Below, in pieces: positions 24,877 through 32,542 of a DNA stretch of 64,000 nucleotides. A program made the translations under genes and the position numbers. The stretch is from Manganitrophus sp963718695 (GTDB lineage: Bacteria > Nitrospirota > Nitrospiria > SBBL01 > Manganitrophaceae): contig OY970371.1 of NCBI GenBank assembly GCA_963718695.1, positions 4,526,001 to 4,590,000 on the forward strand, given 5' to 3'. How positions within the stretch are numbered: position 1 is the first letter of the stretch; every line of letters begins with the position of its first letter. Below the pieces are notes generated by a model. That model was not told where the DNA came from. It was given only the letters and a program-made list of their open reading frames with translations, and ran no database searches.

Positions 24877-26118
24877 GTGGGGGTTGAAGGGCGCCGGTGG
24901 GGTTGGGTGACGGGGTTGGTTCTGTTCGGCTTTGTTTTTGTTGTCTCCTTGGAAAGCGGGGTGTTGGGGGAGCTGACAGAGGACCCGCTGCGAAATACCC
25001 CTTTTGCGTTGGTGGAAGATGGAATTAGAATCAAAGGGGCGCTTCCTCCGTTTGATCATACCGAGCAGGGAAAATATGTCTCACGGTTCGAAAATGGCGT
25101 GACCGCCGTTTACACCCTGGATGCCGACCTTCAGAAGGCGATGGAGAGTTACTTCAAGCAGTATCGGGTTCCCTACGGTGTTTTTGTCGCCATGGATCCG
25201 AAGACCGGCAAGGTCCTCGCTTCCGTGGAATATTCATCCGTCGATCCGAAAGCCGACCGCCTGGCATTTCGGGCGACCTATCCCGCCGCGTCGATCTTTA
25301 AATTGGTGACCGCCTCCGCCGCCCTGGAGGAAAAGAAAGCCCGGCCCGAGACCGAGATTGCCTTTCACGGCGGGCTCTACCGGCTGGGACCGAAGAACTG
25401 GGTTGATAATCCGAAGCGAGACAAGCAAAAAATCTCCTTGGCCGAAGCGCTGGCAAAATCGTGCAATGTGGCGTTTGCAAAGGTCGCCCTTCGCTGGCTT
25501 GATGTGCCGACCCTTCTGAGTTATGGAGAGCGTTTTCAGTTTAATCGCCCGATTCCGTTCGAGCTCCCGGTGCAGGTCAGCCGGATGGAAATCGATGAAA
25601 GCGAGCGGGGATTGGCGATGTCGGCCGCCGGGTTCGGCGACGTGGGGCTTTCTCCCCTCCACGGAGCGATGATCGGCGCGGCGATCGCCAACGACGGCGT
25701 GATGATGTCCCCCTGTATGATTGATCATGTCCGGCGCGCCGACGGCACCAAACTCTATGAGTGCGAGCCGAAGGTTTTTGCAGAGACGATTTCTCCGGCG
25801 ACGGCGGAGTCGCTTCGAGAGATGATGGCGATGGCGGTCATCAAAGGGACCTCTCGCAAGGCTTTTCGCGTAAAGCGCCGTGAAGCAAGTCTTCGAGGGA
25901 TCACCATCGGCGGAAAGACCGGTTCCCTGACCGGGGAAGACCCTCCCGGAAAGTACAGCTGGTTCGTCGGGATGGCCCCGATGGAAGATCCCGAAATCGT
26001 CGTGGCCGCCATGGTCATTAATCAACCCAAGTGGCGAATCAAGGCTTCTCAAGTGGCCAAAGAGGGGTTCGCCGCCTACTTCCAATCGGAAAACCTTCGA
26101 AAAGTGGCCAGCCAGTAA
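24877..26118 (+). CDS. Small penicillin-binding transpeptidase-domain protein
   Basis: 413 residues, GTG start. An N-terminal hydrophobic segment (about 8-30) could be a signal anchor. A single transpeptidase domain follows, with all three catalytic motifs: S139-IFK, S195-C-N197 and K347-TG. The dimerisation domain of class B PBPs is absent and the region 40-75 is short. Likely periplasmic and acting on peptidoglycan, but the precise activity (transpeptidase, endopeptidase or penicillin binding only) cannot be told. Separate from FtsI (4435-6342) and PBP2 (58452-60329). Confidence 0.85.
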   Translation: MGVEGRRWGWVTGLVLFGFVFVVSLESGVLGELTEDPLRNTPFALVEDGIRIKGALPPFDHTEQGKYVSRFENGVTAVYTLDADLQKAMESYFKQYRVPYGVFVAMDPKTGKVLASVEYSSVDPKADRLAFRATYPAASIFKLVTASAALEEKKARPETEIAFHGGLYRLGPKNWVDNPKRDKQKISLAEALAKSCNVAFAKVALRWLDVPTLLSYGERFQFNRPIPFELPVQVSRMEIDESERGLAMSAAGFGDVGLSPLHGAMIGAAIANDGVMMSPCMIDHVRRADGTKLYECEPKVFAETISPATAESLREMMAMAVIKGTSRKAFRVKRREASLRGITIGGKTGSLTGEDPPGKYSWFVGMAPMEDPEIVVAAMVINQPKWRIKASQVAKEGFAAYFQSENLRKVASQ

Positions 26119-26240
26119 GCACGTTTCTCCTTCGATCGGTCGAACGCTGGAACCGATGCCCTCTCTCCCGTTACAAGGATCGAGATCCCCCTCCTTACTG
26201 CCGTTGTTTTGAAGAAAAATTCATTCTCTTGAAAAAAATC

Positions 26241-26270
26241 TTGACAGGAAAATAGGCCAGGGTGTATTCT
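26241..26270 (+). promoter_or_regulatory. Promoter with overlapping Fur control
   Basis: TTGACA (26241-26246), 18-base spacer, TATTCT (26265-26270). A Fur-type palindrome begins 11 bases after the -10, over the expected transcription start, an arrangement expected for iron repression. Confidence 0.65.
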
Positions 26271-26280
26271 CGTGATTGAT

Positions 26281-26299
26281 ATTGAGAATGATTCTCAAT
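26281..26299 (+). promoter_or_regulatory. Fur box
   Basis: ATTGAGAATGATTCTCAAT is a perfect 9-1-9 palindrome of the classic Fur type (related to GATAATGATAATCATTATC). A near-identical palindrome occurs at 30283-30299 ahead of the TonB receptor, which supports a shared iron-responsive repressor. Confidence 0.8.
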
Positions 26300-26570
26300 C
26301 GCTTTGTGAGGCTCGCGTCCATCCTCGTTGAGGCCCAAGCCTAAAAGTCTTTTTCAGATTCTCTTTGGCTTCTGTAGGGCGCGAATGAAAGATTGTTCGA
26401 GTCAGAAAGCGGCTTCTGCATGATCGCCGGGTTTCTGTGGAAGCCCGGCCGCTCGGATTATCAATGGATAAGTTGGAATTAAAATGTAAGCGGTGCAGGC
26501 GGAGTCACCTTCTTTCGCTTCGGAAATCTTCTCGGGAGCCGTAAAGAGGGGGCTCGCCGCACAAGGGGGA

Positions 26571-26607
26571 TGCCTCTCGAACCGGCCCGAGAGGCAGTGA
26601 TTTTTTT
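26571..26607 (+). terminator. Intrinsic terminator/attenuator before the 26625 gene
   Basis: TGCCTCTCG (26571-26579) pairs perfectly with CGAGAGGCA (26588-26596), loop AACCGGCC, then GTGA and a run of seven T (26601-26607). It ends 17 bases before the next start codon, so it would stop or attenuate the Fur-controlled transcript. Confidence 0.75.
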
Positions 26608-26624
26608 GTTTGGGAGGAGTAAAG

Positions 26625-26918
26625 ATGCAGCTTGATGAATTCGCATTGGGGCTCTTGGAGGGGGATCATTCCGATGAAAAGATCGAGATTGTCCTGATCG
26701 AAGAGGCCGGTCGAAGCGGCATTGAAATGCGACGGATGACTTGGGGAAAGGGAATCGGATGGTATCCCCAAAAGCGGTTTTTTATTCCGATCGATCAGAT
26801 CCCTGCCGTCCAGCAGATGCTTCATCAAGCGGAGCCTCTGCCGCGATCTCGAAGAAAAATCAAGCGCGCGGTCGGCGGTCGGGTGCTGCGGCTCGTCCCG
26901 CCGGTTCAATCGACCTGA
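26625..26918 (+). CDS. Small protein of unknown function in the iron island
   Basis: 97 residues from the ATG at 26625, preceded by GGGAGGAG; not recognised. The N-terminal 65 residues are acidic and mixed alpha/beta in appearance (MQLDEFALGLLEGDHSDEKI, EIVLIEEAGRSGIEMRRM, KRFFIPIDQIPAVQQML); the C-terminus is basic (RSRRKIKRAVGGRVLRLV). No signal peptide or metal motif. It lies between two terminators downstream of a Fur-controlled promoter, so it may form its own short iron-responsive unit. Confidence 0.7.
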   Translation: MQLDEFALGLLEGDHSDEKIEIVLIEEAGRSGIEMRRMTWGKGIGWYPQKRFFIPIDQIPAVQQMLHQAEPLPRSRRKIKRAVGGRVLRLVPPVQST

Positions 26919-26988
26919 TCAGGCGCCGGCATCCGCAGGCGTCCTTTTTCATAGAAAAGTGGATAGCGGCTCGAGGTCATTCACCCCA

Positions 26989-27025
26989 CGCCCGGAACGG
27001 AGAAAAATCCTTCCGGGCGTTTTTT
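26989..27025 (+). terminator. Intrinsic terminator
   Basis: CGCCCGGAA (26989-26997) pairs with TTCCGGGCG (27011-27019), followed by six T (27020-27025). It closes the unit containing the 26625 gene. Bases 27026-27142 hold no gene that I can support. Confidence 0.85.
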
Positions 27026-27142
27026 GTTTTCTGAGGAAAGATGTCGATCGGACACCCCTGGCCGGGCGTGAGAGGGAGGGACAAGTGAGTCCCTTGAATC
27101 GGGAGCAAGATTTTATCGGCCATCTGCAGCCGTTGTGAGGAG

Positions 27143-27448
27143 ATGAAGATGGGGATGGAATCGCCGCTCTGTCGGGAAGAGGCCTTATTCTCCAACCCGG
27201 ATTGCACGATCTGGCAGTGTCGATGCGGGATCTACCATGTTCGAATCCATGCGGCGACATTGCATCTCACGGCGGCGCAATTCGAGCGGGTCGCTCGGAT
27301 CTTTAAGCTGATGATGGGGAGAGCGGCGGGGATCGGAATGCCTTCTCCGATGCCGCATGCAGGTTTGGAGAGGGGGGAAGTAAATAATGCGGAGAGGTCC
27401 CGGCCGGACCGATTCGGGCCGGCTCCCGCGTCCTTCGAAAAGATCTGA
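27143..27448 (+). CDS. Small Cys-X-Cys protein, paralogue of the one at 29222
   Basis: 101 residues, AGGAGATGAAG upstream; an internal ATG at 27149 is an alternative start. The core CTIWQCRCGIYHVRI followed by TLHLTAAQFERVARIFKLM aligns with RCRCDGYHVSL and MLHFNREEFAALADLFERA of the 29222 protein: CxC, then YHV, a strand with LH, and a helix starting with F. The CxC could bind metal. The C-terminal 35 residues are low complexity. Function unknown; immediately upstream of a secreted chelatase-like gene (17 bases). Confidence 0.7.
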   Translation: MKMGMESPLCREEALFSNPDCTIWQCRCGIYHVRIHAATLHLTAAQFERVARIFKLMMGRAAGIGMPSPMPHAGLERGEVNNAERSRPDRFGPAPASFEKI

Positions 27449-27465
27449 AAGGAGGAGGAAAAGAA

Positions 27466-29172
27466 ATGCAGACCATTTTTGGACTCGTCGTTTGTGTTGT
27501 CTCTTTTGCGCTTGCGACGCCGGGGGCGCTTGCTGAAGAGAGCCTGCCGTCGAAGACCGGCTTTCTTCTGGTCGCGCCCGACCGCGGCTTTCTCGGGAAT
27601 CAGGAAATCGAAGCGGTATATGAGGCGTTTCAGAGGGACTACCCCGCCTCCCTCGCCTGGGCCGGCCGCGGATATAACCGCGTCGGGGGAGAGTACTCCG
27701 AATATCTGACCCGCGCGGTCGATCACCTGAAGCGGGCCGGGGCAACCGAGATCGTCGCCATCCCCCTTTTTCTCTCCCAGGCCGATCCGATTTTGAAGAA
27801 AATGGCGCCGCACCTTCCGGCCTACGCCGCGGGGGGAACGATCCGGTGGGCCCCCGCGATGGGGGAGAGCCATCTTACCGCGCAGATTCTTCTCGATCGG
27901 GTGGAAGCGTTGAGCCGCGATCCGGAACAAGAACGGCTGGTGGTGCTGGGGACCGGCGCGGTCGACGAGGCCGGCGAAGCCGCCCTTCGCACCGGCCTGC
28001 AATCTTTGACGGAATATGTTTCCCGATACCGTCCCTTTAAGGAGACCCAAATCGGGATCTACTACGACCGCGAGGCCGAAGCGGAGCTGCGGGAGAAGAA
28101 GAGCCGGGAAGTCGATGAGATGATCGTCAAGACGGCGGCGAAGAAGGGGAGGACCCTCGTCGTCCCCTTCTTCATCGGTCCCAAGTTCGACAGCCATATG
28201 TCGCTCACCCGATGGCTGGCCGACAAGCTTAAGGAGCTCGACGTGGTCTATGACGGCCAGGAGATTTTTCCCCATCCCAACCTTCTCCTCTGGTTGAAGC
28301 AAACGGCGAACGCCCATCTTCCCGCTTCGCCGGAAGAAACCGGGGTGGTGATCATGCCGCACGGCGCGACCCTCCCCTGGAACGACGCCGTCGAAGCGGT
28401 GATCGCGCCGCTGAAGTCCCGCTACCGAATCGAGATGGCTTACGGCATGGCCGATCCGGTCACCCTCCAGAGAGCGGTCTCCCGCCTGGAGGAAAAAGGG
28501 GTCCGCCGGATCGTTTTCATACGGATGTATTCCCTCTCCGACCAGATGAAGGAGGCGACCGACTACCTCCTGGGACTCTCCCCCGCTCCGTCCGGGCATG
28601 ACCATGAGGGGCCTCCCCCTCCTCAGGTTCGAAGCGGCGCGGTCTTCTCCACCTTCGGCGGTTATGAAGAAGATCCGGCGCTGGCCGAGATTCTCCACGA
28701 TCGGATCACCGAAATCAGCCGGAAGTCCTCGGAGGAGACGGTCATCCTGGTGGCCCACGGCGCGGGGGACGATGCGGTCGATGCCCGGTGGCTTTCGGCC
28801 ATGGGCCGCCAGATCGAACGGCTTCGGAAAGATCCCCATTGCGCCGAGCTCAAGGCGATCCTTCCCGCCACGATCCGCGAGGATTGGCCGGAGAAGCGGA
28901 AGGAGGCGGTGGCGAAGCTCAAGGAGATGATCGAAGCGGGGAAGCGGAACGGGCGGGTCGTGCTGATTTCGCACCGGCTCCGGGGCGCGGGGCCGTACAA
29001 AGGCCTTCTGGAGGAGGTCGGCCTCAAAGAGGGGGAGGACTATGAGATCAACGGAAAGGGATTCACCCCCCATCCGGTCCTCACCCGATGGCTGGAGGCG
29101 GGAATCGAGCGGGAGATCGCGGCGATGGATGGAAAACGACCGGTCGAAGCGGCCGCTTCCCGGCGTCGATAG
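27466..29172 (+). CDS. Secreted multi-domain CbiX-like chelatase
   Basis: 568 residues with a clear signal peptide (MQTIFGLVVCVVSFALATPG, cut near ALA-E). The mature part holds repeated CbiX/sirohydrochlorin-chelatase-type half-domains: an N-terminal one where the usual histidine motif is PDRG (38-41), one at about 195-280 (VVPFFIGPKFDSHMS), one with MPHGA (H299) and one with VAHGAG (H431). A GHDHEG segment near 377-382 may be a metal-binding linker. Known CbiX/CbiK enzymes insert Co or Fe into tetrapyrroles; a periplasmic CbiK exists in Desulfovibrio and binds haem. With a Fur-type promoter, TonB receptor and PepSY protein nearby, handling of an iron-tetrapyrrole or chelate in the periplasm is plausible (inference). 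Confidence 0.8.
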   Translation: MQTIFGLVVCVVSFALATPGALAEESLPSKTGFLLVAPDRGFLGNQEIEAVYEAFQRDYPASLAWAGRGYNRVGGEYSEYLTRAVDHLKRAGATEIVAIPLFLSQADPILKKMAPHLPAYAAGGTIRWAPAMGESHLTAQILLDRVEALSRDPEQERLVVLGTGAVDEAGEAALRTGLQSLTEYVSRYRPFKETQIGIYYDREAEAELREKKSREVDEMIVKTAAKKGRTLVVPFFIGPKFDSHMSLTRWLADKLKELDVVYDGQEIFPHPNLLLWLKQTANAHLPASPEETGVVIMPHGATLPWNDAVEAVIAPLKSRYRIEMAYGMADPVTLQRAVSRLEEKGVRRIVFIRMYSLSDQMKEATDYLLGLSPAPSGHDHEGPPPPQVRSGAVFSTFGGYEEDPALAEILHDRITEISRKSSEETVILVAHGAGDDAVDARWLSAMGRQIERLRKDPHCAELKAILPATIREDWPEKRKEAVAKLKEMIEAGKRNGRVVLISHRLRGAGPYKGLLEEVGLKEGEDYEINGKGFTPHPVLTRWLEAGIEREIAAMDGKRPVEAAASRRR

Positions 29173-29221
29173 AGGCATTCCAGCGAGAAATGTTAACACT
29201 CACATGCAAAGGAGGTTTTTC

Positions 29222-29431
29222 ATGAACAGCGAATCAGGCCATCATTCCGTTCCCCTTGCGAAGTCCGAATTCGGTTCGATCGATCGATGCCGGTGCGACG
29301 GCTACCACGTCAGCCTTCGGAACATCATGCTCCATTTCAACCGGGAGGAGTTCGCCGCCCTCGCCGATCTCTTCGAGCGGGCGCAGGAGCGGGAGGAAGA
29401 GGCGGTTCTCTTCTCCAAATGGGAAGGGTGA
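29222..29431 (+). CDS. Small Cys-X-Cys protein, paralogue of the one at 27143
   Basis: 69 residues from an ATG seven bases after AAAGGAGG. The core RCRCDGYHVSLRNIMLHF then NREEFAALADLFERA shares the CxC-YHV-LH-helix pattern with the 27143 protein on the other side of the chelatase gene. No signal peptide, so cytoplasmic. Function unknown; a metal-sensing or delivery role would fit the iron-island context but is a guess. Confidence 0.75.
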   Translation: MNSESGHHSVPLAKSEFGSIDRCRCDGYHVSLRNIMLHFNREEFAALADLFERAQEREEEAVLFSKWEG

Positions 29432-29494
29432 GCGCTGGTCTCCCGTCGATCCGATTGTTTCCAAGATCGCTCATGAGAGCAGCAGGAGGAAGAA

Positions 29495-30250
29495 ATGTTG
29501 GACTCAGGATCGGGAGGGGCCGCCCTCGATGAAAGCGTCCCGTCGCTTTTTTCCGAAGTCGCGAAAATCGTTCGGGACGAGATCGATCTTCTGGAACTCT
29601 CCTCGCGATGCCGTGTCAATCCAACAACGGTGCGCAAGATCTTAGAGGCGCGCCGCATCTCGCATTATGCCGAGAAAAAGATCCGCGCCGGATTGGGGTT
29701 CGCCCCTTCCCCGGGGGAAGGGGTCTCCAACCGACCCTCGACGGTGACGCGGCTGCGTGAACTCCATCGGCTTTATCGGGAGAAGGGAACGCTGGCGGCG
29801 GTCGGCCGGGAGACCGGATTGAGCCGGGAGCGGGTCCGGCAGCTGTTGGTCCGGGGGGCGAAGATCGGACTCTTCGAATACGCCCCCCTCTTTCCTTCTC
29901 TCCCGTCCAGAGAGAAGATTTTGGATGATTACAGAACATGGCTCAAGCTCGATGCCGTCGCCGAAGCGAACCGGCTCTCGATGACCGCGCTCCGCCGGTT
30001 GCAGCGTCTCTACCGGATCTCGCCCGAGGAATTGGCGGCGGTCCGGAACGACCGGCGGCGGAGAGAGTGCATCGATCGTTATCTTGTTCTGGCCGAAGGG
30101 ATCGGCCATTTCCCGACGACCACAGAACTGCAACGACTGAAGGAGGGCCGCTCCCTCCAGTGGCAGATCCGGAAGAGATGGGGCTCCTTCGACGCGTTCC
30201 GGAGGGAGCTGAAGATTCCTTCCCTTGAAAAAACGTTTGACATCCCGTAA
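29495..30250 (+). CDS. Helix-turn-helix DNA-binding protein, unknown role
   Basis: 251 residues after GGAGGAAGAA. The middle segment TLAAVGRETGLSRERVRQLLVRG (about 100-122) is a sigma-70 region-4/MerR-like helix-turn-helix. Two more HTH-like stretches appear: LSSRCRVNPTTVRKILEARR near 36-55 and AVAEANRLSMTALRRLQRLY near 155-174. The protein is basic throughout with no ligand domain. It lies between the CxC/chelatase genes and the Fur-controlled TonB receptor, whose -35 hexamer overlaps its last codons, so it may regulate the island. Confidence 0.65.
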   Translation: MLDSGSGGAALDESVPSLFSEVAKIVRDEIDLLELSSRCRVNPTTVRKILEARRISHYAEKKIRAGLGFAPSPGEGVSNRPSTVTRLRELHRLYREKGTLAAVGRETGLSRERVRQLLVRGAKIGLFEYAPLFPSLPSREKILDDYRTWLKLDAVAEANRLSMTALRRLQRLYRISPEELAAVRNDRRRRECIDRYLVLAEGIGHFPTTTELQRLKEGRSLQWQIRKRWGSFDAFRRELKIPSLEKTFDIP

Positions 30251-30266
30251 TCGGATGGGATAGAGT
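30237..30266 (+). promoter_or_regulatory. Promoter of the TonB receptor unit
   Basis: TTGACA (30237-30242), 18-base spacer, TAGAGT (30261-30266). The -35 overlaps the 3' end of the HTH gene. A Fur box follows 16 bases downstream. Confidence 0.6.
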
Positions 30267-30282
30267 GCCTTTCTGTTTAAGG

Positions 30283-30299
30283 TTGAGAATCATTCTCAA
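30283..30299 (+). promoter_or_regulatory. Fur box upstream of the TonB receptor
   Basis: TTGAGAATCATTCTCAA, a perfect 8-1-8 palindrome almost identical to the one at 26281-26299. Position just after the predicted transcription start fits repression by iron-loaded Fur. Confidence 0.8.
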
Positions 30300-30340
30300 T
30301 CTAACTTCACGACAAGACGGCTGGCGGTCAGAGAACCCAG

Positions 30341-30380
30341 AAGCCCAAAGTGGAATTTACCCGCTTTGGGCTTTTTGTTT
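30341..30380 (+). terminator. Terminator/attenuator in the TonB receptor leader
   Basis: AAGCCCAAAG (30341-30350) pairs with CTTTGGGCTT (30364-30373), followed by a T-rich stretch (TTTTTGTTT). It lies between the Fur box and the receptor start at 30415, so the unit repeats the promoter-Fur box-terminator-gene order seen at 26241-26625. Confidence 0.7.
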
Positions 30381-30414
30381 TTGGCCGAACAGGGACGGGG
30401 GAGGATCCTATCTG

Positions 30415-32533
30415 ATGCGACACTTCTTTTCGAGAGCGGTATCGATTGCGGCAGTCTGTTTGATTTTATCGTCTTCTCCCGCGCGGGGTGAAACGCCGGA
30501 AGAGGGGGTGATGTTGGATGAAATGACCGTGACCGGAGCGCGCACCGAGACGGAGATCTCGGAAGTCGCCTCGTCGGTCTCCGTGGCCGAGGAGGAAGCG
30601 ATCGCCGAGCAGCTGACGATCTCGACCAATATCGGAAAAACCCTCGATGTGCTGGTTCCCGGCCTCACGGTGAGTCAAGAAGAGTTCCGCTCCGGCTGCC
30701 GCACCAATATCCGGGGCCGCGCCGCGCAATTTCTCATCAACGGGGTGCCGACGAATGACAATCTGCGCCGCTCAAGTTGCCGCGGCTTGTACAACGTCAA
30801 CCCGTTTGCATTAGAACGGATTGAAGTGCAGCGGGGTGCGACGGCGCTTTTCGGCGCCGGCGCGCCGGGGGGGGCCATCAACCTGATCACAAGGCGGGCT
30901 CAGTCGCAAGCGCTTGAAATCGATCTTGCCGCCCAGTCGAGTATCAACCCACACGCCACATCGCAATCGCTCGAATATAACCTCTACGCCGGTGCCGGGC
31001 AAGCCTTCTCCGCTTGGGATTACTATGCTGGGATCGGATACCAAGACTACGGAGCACGCCGTAACCCCGAAGACGGCTTTGTCCCCGGCAGTGAGTTCAA
31101 GAGCGGATCGCTGATTACTTCATTGGGTTGGGACGGGGGGAGCGTCGGACAGCTACGCTTGACCGGCCTCTACTTCCGCGAAGATCCGGGAACGGTTTAT
31201 GCGAGCGACTTCACCGCAGTGTCGGGCGAACGCTTCGCCGACAACATCTTCGTCGTAAGGCCTGCCAACCCGCAGGCAGACGACGCGGAGGTGGAACAGA
31301 TTCTTCTTATTCTCTCCTATGATATTCCGTCCGTGCTCGGCCATGCGCTCCATCTCTCTTTATTCATGCACGATGAGGAGCTGATTCAGCGCAGTGCCGA
31401 CTTCTTTGCAGGGGATGTCTTCTATTTCAATAGCGACGCCGAAAGCCAGCGCCAGGGCTTTCGCTCTACCGCCAGTCGAACATTCGATGTTGGAAATGGC
31501 TCCATCGAAGCGGTTTACGGCCTCGACCTGCTGCGTCAGCGCTACTACCGGCCACAACTTGACGATGAAACCGCAAGCGAAGTCGTCGGTTTTGTTTCCC
31601 CGGAGGTGACACTCGACAGCCTTGCCCTCTTTGCCCAGCCGAAAGTGAGGGCAGGCCGGTGGCTTTTTACCGGCGGCGTTCGTTATGAGATCTTCCGCGG
31701 CGAGGTCGGATCTGAAGGATTCGACCCTTTGCTGCCGGGCGCGGCGACCCCAGGGGACGTTCCTGATTTCGATCTCACACTTTATAATCTCGGTGCCGTA
31801 TATGACCTGGCCAATCAGTTGCAGCTCTATGGCGGCTTCAGTCAGGGGGCCGAGATCAGCGAGTTCGGCCGCGCGGCGCGCGGCACGGCGGACCCCTCGC
31901 TGATCAACCTTAATGCAGCTAGATCAAACCAGTATGAACTCGGTCTCCGAGGAAGCACCGGTCCGGTAGCATTCAGCACAGCACTATTCTACTCGGAATC
32001 GGATGAGGCGGCGAGTTTGACATTTGATCCCAGCTGCGCGGGCGAGCCGTTCTGTCCGCTCATTCCGCTGCGGTTTGCGCAGGAGATCTATGGTGCCGAA
32101 GTCACCGCCGACTGGTTGCTGAGCGATCGACTTGCCCTTGGTACGATTCTAACCTATCAACGAGGAGAGTTTACTGAAGAAGGAGCCACCCCGGTCGACT
32201 TCGGCGGGGATACTCTTTCACCACCACGCGCTACCGTATATATTGAGCTTGAGCCGATTCCGACGTGGCGAAACCGCATTCAGGGAACGTACTTTGCCGA
32301 GACCGACTACTACAACGCGGCGCAGGAAGCGGCCGGCTTCCGCGACTCCGAAGCGCTCTTCCTCATGGATTTGACGTTCGAGCTACCCGCTCGGGCCGGG
32401 GAGGCTGTCGCTGGGGATCTCGAATCTGCTCAACCGAAAATATGTCAATGTCACCAACCAGGCGAGCGGCGATTTCTTCTACTACCTTTCGGAAGGGATG
32501 CGCGCTACCCTGACATATCAGGTGCGGCTCTAA
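30415..32533 (+). CDS. TonB-dependent outer membrane receptor, frameshifted near the C-terminus
   Basis: Start ATG at 30415 with GGAGG upstream; signal peptide of about 25 residues (RHFFSRAVSIAAVCLILSSS). A TonB box EMTVTGAR precedes the plug domain (IRGRAAQFLINGVPTNDNL, IEVQRGATALFGAGAPGGAI); the rest is a 22-strand barrel. After FELPARAG the frame breaks at the GGGG run 32398-32401; removing one G continues LSLGISNLLNRKYVNVTNQ and ends with TLTYQVRL at the TAA 32531-32533. Read as written the protein continues in the wrong frame to 32568. The plug has a cysteine pair (RSGCRTN, RSSCRGL) that could form a disulfide. Fur control and the PepSY neighbour suggest a ferric siderophore or haem-like substrate. 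Confidence 0.85.
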
Positions 32534-32542
32534 GCGGGTGCC

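Larger units (their letters stand above)
26277..26607 (+). ncRNA. Candidate iron-regulated small RNA or attenuated leader
   Basis: The Fur-controlled promoter at 26241-26270 is followed by about 300 bases with no substantial gene and then an intrinsic terminator (26571-26607), all before the first coding sequence at 26625. Such a unit would make a ~330-base RNA when iron is scarce: either a free regulatory RNA or an attenuated leader. A 26-codon frame MDKLELKCKRCRRSHLLSLR... at 26463-26543 with a CxxC motif lies inside but has no ribosome site. No known riboswitch core was recognised. Transcript ends are inferred. Confidence 0.4.

Noticed and set aside
26949..27260. Minus-strand open frames between the two small genes
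   Set aside because: They run through the plus-strand terminator at 26989-27025 and the ribosome site of the 27143 gene, and have no ribosome site of their own.
27232..29199. Minus-strand open frame of 655 codons
   Set aside because: Antisense shadow of the secreted chelatase gene, created by high-GC codon bias; the plus-strand protein has a signal peptide and CbiX motifs.
30300..30414. Cobalamin riboswitch before the TonB receptor
   Set aside because: The leader is too short and has no B12-box-like sequence; it is explained by a simple terminator after a Fur box.
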